Both the position numbers and the translations under genes were made by a program. 64,000 bases of DNA from Prunella strophiata (Eukaryota > Chordata > Aves > Passeriformes > Prunellidae): NCBI GenBank assembly GCA_036583965.1, contig JAZBQD010000014.1, positions 28,377,490 to 28,441,489 of the forward strand, in the 5' to 3' direction. The notes below the pieces were generated by a model that saw only the letters and a list, made by a program, of their open reading frames with translations, was not told where the DNA came from and made no database searches. The stretch's first letter is position 1, and each line of letters opens with the position of its first letter. Below, piece after piece: positions 52,563 through 64,000 of the stretch.

Positions 52563-52627
52563 GGTTTCCATTTTGTGTTGAAAAAGGAGTGGATTATCTA
52601 ATAGCTAGTTGACCCTCCCTGTACAAG
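52563..52627 (+). other. Exon-like segment without full open frame, 65 bp
   Basis: The acceptor (tttttttgtgtgtgctccag) and donor (ACAAG|GTAAGA) are both near consensus. Every frame contains a stop, so if it is an exon it is non-coding, a 3'-UTR exon or a poison exon. The frame that stays open longest carries a Cys/Val/Glu-containing stretch ending in TGA. Confidence 0.2.
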
Positions 52628-54812
52628 GTAAGATCCAAATGCTGGAAATCAAAAGCAAGAACTCCTAGTAACCTCAGGAGGGACAGGGGGTTTAACTCCC
52701 TTAAGTGTGATTACAAAAGAGACTTCTCTGGAGGGTAGCCTGGACATCTCCCTTACCAGCCTGTGCCTGCTTTTGTGAGAGCAGAGGTGGTGCTGGAGGA
52801 AAAGAGGCACTGCCTCCTTCATCTCCTCCTGGTGTGTGATTCCCACAGCAGACTGCCTGGATCTACCAGGATTGTGGTGTGAGGAAGGAGGAGGTAGGTG
52901 GGGACAAACTTGTACCTTTTTAAGACGCCTCTGCAGGCTGCAGTGAATAAAGGACAGCTAAACATGGGAGCATGGGAAGTACTAGCAGCTGTGAAAAACC
53001 TCGTGTTCAAGCACAGCATTGTTTTTTCCCAGTCGAGAAGACAACTTGTGTTGGATGATGCAATGGGCCACTTGTCACGAGAACAGGGAACAGTCATAGC
53101 CCTAATCCATACATGTGGGTTAGGTAGTGGGACCTAGGAGAGGGAAGTGTCACCATCTGAAATATCCTCAGCAGGGAGATAGCACTGCAGCCCCTCTCCT
53201 GCTTCATGTCCTCTTGTGTTGGATTTGGTGGCTTGAGACCATGTATCACACCAGTGAGCTGTGTACAAGTGCCAAACGTGGTAGAGGGACCTGACAAAAG
53301 AGGGGTGTGAGGCAGGAGACAGCATGAACCTTGCACTCAGTGCTGTGTCCTCATGGTTCACCTGTGCAACCCACAGCACCTCTCAGATGTAGCTGATGCA
53401 GAGAGTAGGAATGAACTGGCTGTGAATAATAGATCTAGAATATTTTGGGAAAACAGCACTATAAAAAATCAAAAAAGATGAGCTGGTGGTTGCACTGCTT
53501 TGGTAAAGCTTGCTCTGCAGTGCAGAAGCAATGAAGATTGTGTTACTCTTTTGTTTGATCAAATAGTGCATTAATAAAATTATTTAGTTTATTCTTTTGT
53601 TCATTCTGCTAGCTTGAGAACAAGACATGGGAGAGCTTTAGGCATTTCCAATCTGCAAGCACTCTTGTCTGTTCAACTTTAAGCTTGATTGTGTGTGACT
53701 GTGTAGGGAGGAGGAACAAAGGCTTTATTTTTCTTTCGTTTGCCTTAGTAACCTTGCAATGAAAAGACAAACTGGTTTACATAATTTTATAGGATTTTAA
53801 TGTACATTATAAAGAAAAAGTATATAATTGGAAAAAGAGTAAACCTAGGTCCTCCTTTCAGTTTCTGGTTCCTGCAGAGTCTCCAGCCTGTTCAGTGATA
53901 TTCAGCTATTAAAATTCATCCTGGAAACATTGCCCACATATCTTTGGTCAGAAAAAGCTTCAGAAACACTGTAAGCACCTCAAGCCCTCCTGCACCTTCT
54001 GTCCATCCCAGATGGGGAGAGTGCATGTTTATGCAGTGCAAGAGCCTTTGCATTCATATGAAAGAGGAGGAGTCACCATCTAGTTTTGAGGAAGGCTCTC
54101 AGGCTATCTTTAGCAGAGTCGACTGCTGGGTTGCACTTATAGAAATAGAAACAACCTTCTTGTCTGACCTCAGTGTTGTTGAGGTCCTTGCTGCTCAGCT
54201 TATGCTTTCATGTCTCTCCAGGGATAACTCCTACAGCTGCTGCAGGAAGGCAGAAACTATCTACCTCTCCGTGTTAATGGTACCTACTTAACTCTTCTCA
54301 CCTTTTTGGGAGAAATTTATCACTCTGGATTGCTTAATGAACAGTGTTGGCTTCCTGAGTAAAACTTAACTGTATTTAGATAGTGCTGTTATTTGCTTTT
54401 CCAGCCAGGACTAGGTGGTCAGCTATGGTAGCAGTCTACAAGTAAAGGTGTTTTCCAGATGCTCAAGCACTGTAGCTTGATTTATGTCTTCTGCCCTCTT
54501 CACTTCCACAACAGCAAGCTGTGCTGTGCATATGCTAAACAAGTAGTAGTCAGCCTGCAGAGGTGACTGTCAACGTAGGATGGAGTATTTGTATCCTAAA
54601 TGTCAAGAGTTTGGCAGTAATAACTACCAGTGATTAATTAGATGACATGAGCTGTATGTGATAATATCAGTATTTACTGGAGTTGTTGTACTTTTGAAGT
54701 TTATGAAAGATCAGAAAATAGGTTAATCAGTATTTTCGTAGTTCTTGTTTGCAGCTCTTACTGTAACCACCATTGTAGTCATGTCATTCAGTGTTAAGTA
54801 GTCATGCAAAGA
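52628..54812. other. Non-coding DNA
   Basis: Moderately GC-rich from 52.65 to 53.4 kb, where both strands have several overlapping open frames of 60-90 codons; none resembles a known protein. Nothing else was recognised. Confidence 0.5.
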
Positions 54813-54874
54813 GCAGGGAGTTGGACTTGATGATCCTTTTGGGTCTCTTCCAACTTGATATTCTGTGATTCTAC
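54813..54874 (+). mobile_element. CR1 LINE 3'-end fragment
   Basis: It reads 'gcagggagttggacttgatgatccttttgggtctcttccaacttgatattctgtgattctac', the last 60 bases of a CR1 element including the 'ttctgtgattcta' tail. It is severely 5'-truncated, as is common for CR1. Confidence 0.92.
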
Positions 54875-55705
54875 AAAACTTAAAATTATCCTTCATTTTG
54901 GAAAAACAGGGAAAGACTTGTATGTGCAGTGTTTCAAATAGATTTGTCATGTTCCTCACTCATCTCTTGTTTTGCAGGGGACAGTTTTGCTAACTTGCAG
55001 TGGTCAAGTTAGCATTTGATTCAGCTTATGACTTTAATATCATATGCTTGAGAAAAGTTGGCCAGGAGATCACTTTCACTGTTGCTGACTCAAATGCCCA
55101 CATACAGAATTCGGTGGTGTAAATGAGTTGTATAAATTTATGAACAGTCTTTGCCTGTTTTAGTGAATATTAATTTTTAAAGCAAATTAAATGACTAAAA
55201 GTTGTCATCTTCATTTCTTTAAAAGTCACATGGTTTTCTTTTCTGATATAATAGCCAGGATACTCTACATCATAAGTACATTCTTATTGTATTGACTGTA
55301 AGAGAAAGCAACAGATTTTTTCAAAATAAGACTTTTTTCTGGATTTAGTGACTCTTTAGATTCTGAATAGCAATTGGGAATGCAGTAACCTGCCATTTCA
55401 ATGGTGCAGTTCTTTTGCAGAATAGATGACATGACCTGAAAGTGGCACAAGTTTTATTTCTCATAGTTACCCCTGACTGTGTGGTTATCTGTAACAAATA
55501 TATTTTGTGGCTAGGGGAAGGCTGATTTTTGTAAAGCGAACTTAATTAGGAATAGGAAGAGTTTGTGTGAGCAGCACACACATAGAGAGGACAGAAAAGA
55601 GCTGACATAATGTGGGGAAGGGTTGGGAAAACTGAACTGAGAAACAATATTGGAAGTAGAAAACAGACAAGCACAATACATTTTTTGAAATGTATTTTTG
55701 GTTAT

Positions 55706-55770
55706 GGGGTGGGGTTTTTTTTGGTTTTTTTTTTTTGGGGGGGGGTTTTTTGTTTTGTTTTTGGTTTTGG
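55706..55770. repeat. T/G homopolymer block
   Basis: Alternating runs of G (up to 9) and T (up to about 14) on the plus strand. It is low-complexity DNA, prone to slippage and to sequencing or assembly error. The G runs could pair in a G-quadruplex. Confidence 0.9.
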
Positions 55771-56831
55771 TACTCCTTGCCTAACTAGAGGCATCTGAAT
55801 CTTAAACAGGGACAGCCCAGGTCACTCTCCTAATAGCCAGTGGCAATCAAAGGGGTTTAGATATAAAAAAGCCACCATGTAGTGATGTAAATAAGACAAT
55901 TTACAGCCTGTTTAAAAGATTATTTATAGCCTTTAAATGGTGTAGAAAAACACAAGCAAGATAGCTCAAATGAGGAGGTGAAGGAGATGTGTATGACTGG
56001 TTTTCTTCTGGGACTGCAGGATATTTTCCTTATTATTGGTATCTAAACATCAGGCTCCAGCTTGTTGGTGAAAACCTCAGGGGTGCTTTGAAATAAGGCC
56101 TCGTGCTAATGCTTTAACTGTGCCCTCTCTTCTCTGCTCCATGGTGGGATCCGCAGGGAACATTCCCTCCCTGTTAGATATTGCTGTCATTAGTCTCTGT
56201 TGATACGTTAGCAAAATGGATGTTGCTCCTGACAGTCTGGGGCTGTGCAGTGTCTGTACAGTTTGGAGTCTGGTGGGATCTGTCCCTGAAATACAGTGCA
56301 ATGCTCTACTTGGGAGCACACAGGTAGAGAGGCCCAAAGACAGATCCTAGACAAACTCATTTTTGTTGGTTCAGCTATCCTCTTTAATAAACTGGGGTAT
56401 TTAATGACTGTTGTTTGTTGAGCACACTATGATGGTATTTTGCACTTTTTCTTACACTTTTATTTCTTCAAATGCAGCTTTCATATGGTGCCACACAGGA
56501 CAGTGTCCTGACAGGACCAGGTGATCCTGGACTGTAGAAAGCTCAGGTTCCACAAAATGATATATCATCATGCTCTTGTTTTAAAGATAGCCACTCAGGG
56601 ATTAAATGCGTGGGCTTCAGTATCTTAGACCAGCTCTTGTTCAAGTGACTTTCATTCTCATTCAGTGTATCAGGTAGGGATACCCAGGAAAGTCAGTTCC
56701 AGAAGATGGCTGTATGGTGTAGTTTAGTAGTTTTCTCTGTGTGTACCTGTGGGCTGGAGCACAGTGAGACTTGGGCTTGCCTTCCATGTTTCATCCACTC
56801 GTGTATGTAGCTCTCCATCTGCATAAGGATC

Positions 56832-57053
56832 TCAGGACAAGAGGAATTTGCCTCAGGTTGCATCAGGGTTGTCAAGCACTGGCACAGCTGCCCAAGGAAG
56901 TGGTTGACTCACCATCCCTGAAGGTATTCAAACAAATGTGTAGATGTGGCTCTTAGGGACATGCTTCAGTGGTGATCTTGGCAGTATCAGGGTAATGGTT
57001 GGGCTTGATAATTGTGGAAGTCTATTCCAACCAAAATAATTCTATGATTCTAA
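56832..57053 (+). mobile_element. CR1 LINE fragment, 3' end
   Basis: It contains 'ggcacagctgcccaaggaagtggttgactcaccatccctgaaggtattcaaa', 'ggttgggcttgataattgtggaagtctattccaacc' and the canonical terminal 'attctatgattcta'. It covers the CR1 3' UTR. The 5' edge is diffuse. Confidence 0.93.
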
Positions 57054-59200
57054 GAGTAGGGGTAGTGCACTGCACCTGTAGTAAGGGGTCTTTATCCAGC
57101 ATTGTGGATGACGTGCTAGGGTTCTCCTATGTCTGCCATACAAGAGGGAATGCTGCAAAGTCTCAGTTCTTTCTTAGGTCATCCATTCATTTTCTTTGTA
57201 GAAGGAGATTTAAGAAACAGTGTCTCAAATCCACAAAAAGGGATCATTAACCATAATAGTGGAAAATGCAACGTGTGTTAAAAACATATAGGTAAAGGGA
57301 GGCTCTGAAATCCTTAAAGAGAAACTAATCTGACTTGTGTTTGAACTTTTAAGTAATCCATTGTAATGCCATCATCATAGCAAATATCAGTGAGCAGTTT
57401 CTCCTGGCTTCCTCTGACTTAACATGGTTACTGTTGACAACATGAGACTAGCATTTGCTTCCAGTTCAGTTTTGTCAGTCACTCTATCTGAAAAGCTCCC
57501 ATCTGGTTTTGGAGTCTTGTCCATAAAACTATACATCTGTTCATACCTCTGGGAGATAGAGGTATTCTGGGTTATTCTCTAGCCTTCTACTATCCAAAAT
57601 TGAGATTAATGTAATGATTTAAGTCACAAATACCAGCATACTGGAAATCTTACCTTCTCCTTGCACTTATGCCCCTTGGAGAATCTGTGTTGAAGAGTGA
57701 ATTATATTTAAGAGAGTAAGAGGTTGGAACACAAAGCATAAGCTGCCTGCCCAGAAATGACAGGAATTGATTCTTGCATCTTCAATCTATCCTAGAGGGG
57801 TAAAAAAAAAATCCTGAATGGAGGCCAGTCTTAGTGCAAATCATAACCAGGCCTGGGATTTGCTTCTTCTATAAACTCCTGAGGTCAGTGTTCATGAGGC
57901 TCAAAAGAAGTAATCTCTCCACTGCAGGGATTCCTGAATGACTTCTGTGTCTCATATGGTGCAGGAGTTCAGAGCTGTGTGTTGTGGTGTTTCCTGACCT
58001 AAAATGTCTGTGCTTCAGTGAATGTGAAAACACCAAGAAATGGAGTAGTTGTTTGTCAGAAAGGCCAATGGACTGCCTCAGCACCGAGTTTAATGCAAAC
58101 CCTTGTCGTGTCAATTAGGAGTTGTTTTGAGTTCAGCAGGGAATGCAGCATTAACCAGAGCTGTTGTGCTGTTGTTTCTTTATACAGTTAATGTGACACC
58201 AAATCCCACAACACAGTTCACTCCATTATTAATGGCTTTCATCGCTAAACTATTTTTAGCCTTGTCAGAAAATATTTGAGAGAAAGAAAGTAATCCACTG
58301 GCAGATAAATGTGAATGCTTAAACAGGGCTTTCACCACAGCAGTTTCTTACTCTCTTCATTGTTGGCTACTTTGAGTATGTGTAGGGAAATACCTCTGCA
58401 TGACTGTGTCCTAGCTGGTGGCATCTTCTTGTGAGAGAGAATTGGATGAGATGATCTGGACTACTGAGGAAGACTGCTCTTTTTTTTTTTTTTTTCTTGT
58501 TAGGACGGGAAAATAGTACATAATACTGAAATGATGAAGTTTCTACCTCTGACATCCGCTTGCATACATGGCTGTCTTCTGGAAAATGAAAATCCTAATG
58601 GTGTTAACCATTAGGCCTTGTGAATTTACTCCAGTCCTAAGCTATAAAAAACACTGCTTTCTTCTTGTTTTCTGGTTACAGGCTTCAGGCAGTGTTGCAT
58701 GTAGTTGAGATGACTTGGCCAAGTGATTGTAGCACTTGTTAAACAGAAAGGCAGAAAGAGAGGAATGGAGTCCACCTTTTGGAGAAGCAGGATTTAGTTG
58801 ATATTGCTAATAATAGTGATTTTTTTGCATTCCTTGTCCCTGAAAAAACTTTCTCTGCAGTTTTCATTATTTGAAAGAATAGAAACAGAAAAGTTATGGG
58901 CACTTGTGATCTTCCAGACCATCCATCCTCGCAGCACTTTGATCCTTTTGTGCCTTCTAGATGAATAATTTCCAGAAGGTAGTGGTAACTGTATGCACTT
59001 ATAATCTATCAATATGATAGATGCTATGAAAGTGTTCAGACTACATTAAAAATCTCCTGTTCCTAGAACAGTCTCAGATTATGGGGTTTTTGTTTAGTTT
59101 GGATTTTTTATCTGTGGTAGCACATGAAGGTACCCAAAACTTTGAAGAAATTTGATTGGATTTTTTTCTTTTAAATACCAAATTATATAAAGTGACTTAC
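57054..59200. other. Non-coding DNA
   Basis: No supported exon or repeat other than a poly(T) run near 58,480-58,495. Two minus-strand open frames (57,869-58,114 and 58,794-59,012) lack clear paired splice sites. Confidence 0.5.
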
Positions 59201-59382
59201 TTCCTGTTTTTTCTCAGTTTTATGACTATTGCTTTTAGAGATAGGTGTGTCTCTATGTAGTGGTGTGGGTTGGGTGTCATCACCTCCAAAAACAACCTCT
59301 GCCACACCCCCTTGCTTTCACGCACTGCTAAGCTGAAAGTTACGCACAAGTACTTGACATGGAAAATAATAGCATGCATGGC
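59201..59382 (-). CDS. Putative internal coding exon, minus strand
   Basis: On the minus strand a strong acceptor (gattcttttttcccctcag) is followed by 182 bp open in one frame: 60 codons plus AA, ending at a strong donor (GGAA|GTAAGTCAC). The peptide starts AMHAIIFHVKYLCVTFSLAV, continues through RESKGVWQRLFLEV and ends rich in Lys/Arg/Ile. Both sites fit consensus, the length is typical of a vertebrate exon, and the composition is that of a mixed alpha/beta protein. I could not place it in a family. The exon enters in phase 0 and leaves in phase 2. It lies upstream, in the minus direction, of the terminal candidate at 43,736-43,942 and may be part of the same antisense gene. Confidence 0.48.
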
Positions 59383-59502
59383 CTGAGGGGAAAAAAGAAT
59401 CATATTTTTTTCAAAATTTGGAACTAAGAACATTTTGGTTACTTTCTTATGTCTTTTCTAGACTGGATTCCATTTCATGATCCTTTTGCCTTTACAAACT
59501 AG

Positions 59503-59565
59503 TGGATTTTAGGTTAGAGATGTTAAGAGATAGAGAAAGCCTGCTGGATCATATTTTTCATCACT
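59503..59565 (+). other. Exon-like segment, 63 bp
   Basis: The acceptor tccttttgcctttacaaactag and donor ACT|GTGAGT flank 63 bp. One frame is open with two leading bases (TG), then DFRLEMLRDRESLLDHIFHH and a trailing T, an acidic/basic helical-looking peptide. Its entry phase fits the single A left by the 45,585-45,643 segment, which would give ATG. It lies only 120 bp from the minus-strand exon candidate, so at most one of the two may be real. Confidence 0.22.
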
Positions 59566-60433
59566 GTGAGTTCACCGTAAATTTTCCTATGGTAAAGCAA
59601 AGAAGCTTTCATCAGCTGCCTAAGGAAAGTGTCCCACATTTTGATAGAGCTTTCTTCCCCAAGGCTGATGCTCTCTCTCTTAGTTGGAACCCTCACTCTT
59701 AGTTATGTCCTGTGCTGACAGGTTGTACTACATCTCATTTGGAAAAGCTGAGCTGACCTTTGAGGACATGATATTATTGCATCTCCATGGAGTTTGTTTC
59801 TAGGTTCTGTCCCCTTCCCTTTCTCAGGCTAGTAGAGGTCAGGGTTTGCCCTTGCTGTTTGAAAAAAACATGTGCATTGGAGAGAGGGTGAGTTCTGCTT
59901 TGGTTTTCCATACTTGCCAGAAGTGAAAACCTGTGTACCAGTTATGATGATTTCCTCTTGTGTTTCCATCTTCTGGGCAGGGTGAACTCCTAGCAGCACA
60001 GAGGGGAGAAGAAGGGATCACACTCCCAACTAAATGACCTGCACTCCTTCTGACAGTAGAAATAACTACTGCTGTTACCATTGCTAATTTAATAGAAATA
60101 TAACTTTTACTTGCATGTTTGAAAGAGCAGCAGTAGGATCAGGACATTAGGCTGCAGCTCTGCAAAGAGAGCCACTGGATTATGTTTTGTGTTTAATGCA
60201 TTGTGCCAGGCACAGTGTCTTGCCCTAGACTGGAAATGCCACTGTGTTGTAACTAATAAATAATAAGATCTAACCATAATTGTTTCATTACTTTAAGAGT
60301 CAGACCCTTTACTGGGGTTTTGCTAATTGACAAACATGTTGTTCAGCTCTGTATTTCCATTAAGAAGCCTGCACTAGGCTTCTCTGTGTCTTTGTACTGA
60401 GATGGAGACTTGAAGTTATTACTCTTCATAATT

Positions 60434-60450
60434 AAAAAAAAAAAAAAAAA
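60434..60450. repeat. Poly(A) run
   Basis: Seventeen consecutive A bases after 'cataatt'. No retrocopy is evident upstream. Confidence 0.9.
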
Positions 60451-60900
60451 TAGACAAGTTTAACTTTTGAGCTTAATACCTTGCTTTAGGATTCTCTTCA
60501 CTGCTGCAAGCAAGATAATGAGGGATTTCCCATGCTGGCTGCAGCCTGTGTCTCTAGGTGACAGGAGAGGTACAAAGCAGAGGCAGGGTGAAACAGGGAT
60601 CAGCAAAGCAGCAAAGCTTGGCTTTGACTTCACAGTTCTTGCAGGCACACAACTGCTCTGAGTGTGTTGGTACTCTCTGCCTTGGCCACCTGAGACCACC
60701 TTGCTTGTGCAGGGGGCATGCTTCAGAGCACTGAGAAGTTAGTTTTAGACTTAAACACAGCCATAATACTCTGAAAATGGAAATTCCCTTCCTGGTCCTT
60801 ACACACACTTCTGGTGATGGATGATGTCTGGGGCAAGTTGTTTCTCTCCCAGTTTCCAAAGAACTATGGAAATACTAATTTCCCACCATCTTTCTATGTT

Positions 60901-60992
60901 TCATAGAATCACAGAGTGGTTTCCACTAGACTGCATTGCTCAGAGCCTCATCCAGTCAGGCCTTGAGCACTTTCAGGGAAAGGGCAAGGACG
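60901..60992 (-). mobile_element. CR1 LINE remnant, reverse orientation
   Basis: It begins 'tcatagaatcacagagtggtttcc', the reversed CR1 3' end, then after a deletion runs 'attgctcagagcctcatccagtcaggccttgagcactttcaggga', matching the CR1 3' UTR text in reverse. It is short and diverged. Confidence 0.85.
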
Positions 60993-63908
60993 TGTTTTCC
61001 TCCCACAGATGTTCTTTCGGGGAATTTAGAACAATTCTGCATTTTACTGGGTATAATATTTGCTTCACCTTTGCAAAATGACACTTAATCCACACCAATG
61101 TCCTCTTGTGGAGCTGTAAGACCTGTCAACCCTTCAGCAATGCACTTCTCAAGAGTTTTCCTCATGAGAAAGAGGGGCAGTGAGTCTGACTGAATTGCTA
61201 GGCTTGTATATGGAATGTACTGTATTAATTTCTGGTTCCAGAAATTATTTTTAACAGCTTGGAATTTTTTTTTCCTGTTTTATTAATAAATCCTCCTTTG
61301 ACAGAGGAACATTACTTTTCTATGTGATGTTTTTCCATTCAGCTTTTATCTCCCATTCTGATCCTAAGTTTGTATCTCTTTACATTTATTAATTGTAGTA
61401 AGTGGACACTGATTTGATGGGTTAGTCTCTGCTGTTAGTGTAACCTGACTCTCCAACAATAAACTGGATAGCATAGAATATTGTTTTTCACCTAGGAGAT
61501 ATGAAGTGGAATGAAATGAGAGTAAATGGTGCCTTGTGGTGTTTGTATTCCATAAATCACATTTCTTACTCTGCTAGCTATGAGTCCCCTCATGTGTTGA
61601 GAGATGATTGCTGCAGACAGTTTTGAATGTGATTTAAGGTCAGGCTATAGTCTAAGTCCTGACCACAGCTGAGGGAACACCACACTCTCTTCTAACACTG
61701 ATCCTGGCATACGAGAAAACCATCACAATGTTCATTTTTTTCCTGCTTCAGCAGTAGATAGGACCAAATAAATAATTTCTATGTATGAGAATTGCCACAC
61801 TAAATTTATGCAAACCAAGTCCCATAGATTCAAGAATATTTGCAGGACAGTGCTCAAAAGGAAAATGGCTCTGGCTCCACTTACAAGATGCAAATATCCT
61901 ACTTTGTAACAAAAAAAAATTGGTTTTAATTGAAGCGTGACTTTCACTGGCAATTTCTGATTTTGTTTTCAATATATGCCATCATGCTCAATGAGGGGAG
62001 AAGATTTTCCATGAGCAGAATTCAAATGTGTTATTTTAAATTCGTGTAATGGAAAAAGGCCTATTAAATATAGTACAGAAAGGACCATTGGGCATATTTC
62101 AAATTTTAGTGGGCACAGGAAGGGGGGGGTAAGTTTAGCATTTCTTCATTATTTATCTACTTCATATTTGACTAGCTTCAACTCTACTCTATTTTCTAAT
62201 TTTTTAGAGTGCAGGTGTAGTTGCATTCTGTACAAGTGATATTTTGGGGCAAATAGCAGAATTGCTGATGTCAACTGTTTGAAAACTGATATTGATCCAA
62301 AGAAAATGGCTCTCCTTATTCATCTGATATTGATTCTTGAGTTGTTGGATGTACTGAGATTCCATTTCACATTTTCTCTAGGAGAGCTAAAAACTTTCAA
62401 GTTTGGCATTGTTGTTTTTTCACTGACAGGTGATATGTTCATCTGATGACACTGATATGGATACTGGGCCAGAAGTTATGAGAGCTGGAATAGTGTGTTG
62501 GAAGGATTTACAATAATAAGTTTACAACCTTTTAAAAGTCTGAGTGGAGATGATAATTCTGAATATCTGACTTGGGCTGAATTGTTTGTCTAGAATTTGA
62601 GGAGGGGTGGAGGGGAAGGGTTATTCTATTTTGAGGGCAAGATTAAAGCAAATAGTTTGGTCCTCTCTGTTTGCTGAGCTTTGACAGTAGGCTAGTGGGC
62701 AGCTAGGACCTGGTCTCTTTTGAGGAAAAAGGAATAAAAATTTTTGTAATACATGACAAAAATAGTTTTTGTTCCTTGTAAGAAATGAAGGATGTGGCAT
62801 GTGACTGTGACTGCTTTGCTTCCTATCTGATAGGCTCGGGGAAGGGATTTGGCTCCCAAATTGGCCTTCAGACTCCCCTCTGCTCTAAATACGAATCCAG
62901 AAACACAAATATCCATTCACCCCTTGTCCTTTGCTGGCCTATGTGCTAAGAAATTACCCACGTAGTGCTGGTGAGTCTCTATTCCTGTGGGGGCAGCTAG
63001 AGATGCTGGCTACTGAGGGACACAGCATGCTGTGCTAGTGTGCCTAGCCTGGAAGGGGGAGGGCAAAGATGCCTTTTCTTTGGGCATGCAGTTACCTCTA
63101 GACCAGGTTTGAATGCAAAAGGTGGATGGGTGGGAGCCTTAATTCTGGGAAAAGCTTAAGTATAAAAAATGTTTGAACAGCTTAGGTCAGAGCTGACAAT
63201 CTCCAAGACTTCCCAAATATAAGATGTGGGAATTCAGTACGCTTGACTACTCTCTGCTTTCCAGAGAACTTTCTGTCTTCTTAGAAAATTTGTGTAGAAG
63301 AAATGAGTGATCCAACTGGAAAACATATTGATTAAATATGCATTTTAAATGTACTAAGTGTTATGAAAGTATGAAGTTCTGTGCGAAATGAAACCAAAAT
63401 TGGTGGATATTGTGGCACTGTTAATTGTGTATCTCATCTTCCCTCCTCTAAAATCGTACTCTGCAATTTTCTAATGCATTTAGGATAACTTTAGAAAAGT
63501 TTGAGAACTGTGGGATTCTGATGATCCCACAGTAACGCCCTTGCAGAAATGCAAGGTACAGGGGCTGGAAAGTGACATTACAAAATAAGAAAAACACAGC
63601 TGGAGTGTTAGATGGATAGCAATGGCAAGTGCGATTTTCTTCATTCAGATAAATGCAATAGTTTTTTTTAACTGTTGTCCTTTTTTTCCATATCCTTCAG
63701 CATCCACCAAAAATACTGCTTTGGTGGTGTCCTCTGACCAAGTTCTGTGCAAGAGTAAGCAGAAGTCCAGGACATTTTTTTTTTCTGGAGAGTGTGGCAG
63801 AGCATAGCAGGTCCTGCTCACCTAGGCAAAAGCAAGTGGCTTTTCACCACAGATTTTATCTTGCTGCTCCCGAGAGTGAGAATGGCAGGGAGAAGTATGG
63901 ACAGCCAG

Positions 63909-63925
63909 AAAAAAAAAAAAAAAAA
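63909..63925. repeat. Poly(A) run
   Basis: Seventeen consecutive A bases near the window end, with no recognised element attached. Confidence 0.9.
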
Positions 63926-64000
63926 GTGTAATTCAGGATGTGCTTTATCCTGGGTGCAGCAAAGCATTGTAGAAGCTTCCTTGTTTCAGGATGTGATTTC

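Larger units (their letters stand above)
59566..64000. other. Non-coding DNA to the window end
   Basis: Holds one CR1 remnant and two poly(A) runs (60,434-60,450 and 63,909-63,925). I found no coding exon I can support. If the plus-strand gene extends past 51 kb, this is intron. Confidence 0.45.

Noticed and set aside
1..64000. CRISPR arrays, tRNA/rRNA genes, bacterial-type operons
   Set aside because: No regularly spaced direct repeats, cloverleaf sequences or clustered long open frames occur. The sequence is vertebrate nuclear DNA.

Overview
The window looks like bird nuclear DNA, most likely from a passerine. It is AT-rich, gene-poor sequence with one sharp CpG island. Six truncated CR1 non-LTR retrotransposon fragments carry the typical avian CR1 3' region, including one 'attctatgattct' tail. 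One solo LTR opens with the 'ggttcaaccccagccggcaact' type of sequence familiar from passerine endogenous retroviruses. There are no operons, CRISPR arrays, tRNAs or rRNAs, and no long intact open frame outside low-complexity GC-rich DNA. Almost all open frames over 60 codons look like chance.

Layout: 1-10.5 kb is probably intergenic and holds the solo LTR (about 4004-4573) and an (ATT)n microsatellite (5554-5628). About 10,556-11,660 is a dense CpG island. It contains a G-rich GGGGCC/GGTGCC minisatellite, a GC box, and an ATG with an in-frame upstream stop. Four codons after the ATG comes a consensus splice donor (AAG|GTAAGC). I read this as the promoter and first coding exon of a plus-strand gene. 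From 11.2 to 41.0 kb is most simply its first intron. A second, phase-matched coding exon is proposed at 40,979-41,082. Several weaker downstream exon candidates (45,585; 50,940; 51,066; 59,503) keep the frame in some combinations; one of them (51,066-51,114) would end the protein after only about 54 residues.

On the minus strand two stretches look like real coding exons: 59,201-59,382 (internal) and 43,736-43,942 (terminal). Both have strong splice sites and protein-like composition. Their phases do not join directly, so at least one exon between them is missing if they belong together. They would form an antisense gene overlapping the plus-strand one.

No gene could be named with confidence. 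All exon calls rest on splice consensus, open frame, phase and composition as read by eye. I saw no multi-gene system; the points worth checking are the unnamed CpG-island gene, the antisense exons, and the G-rich repeat directly upstream of the start codon.
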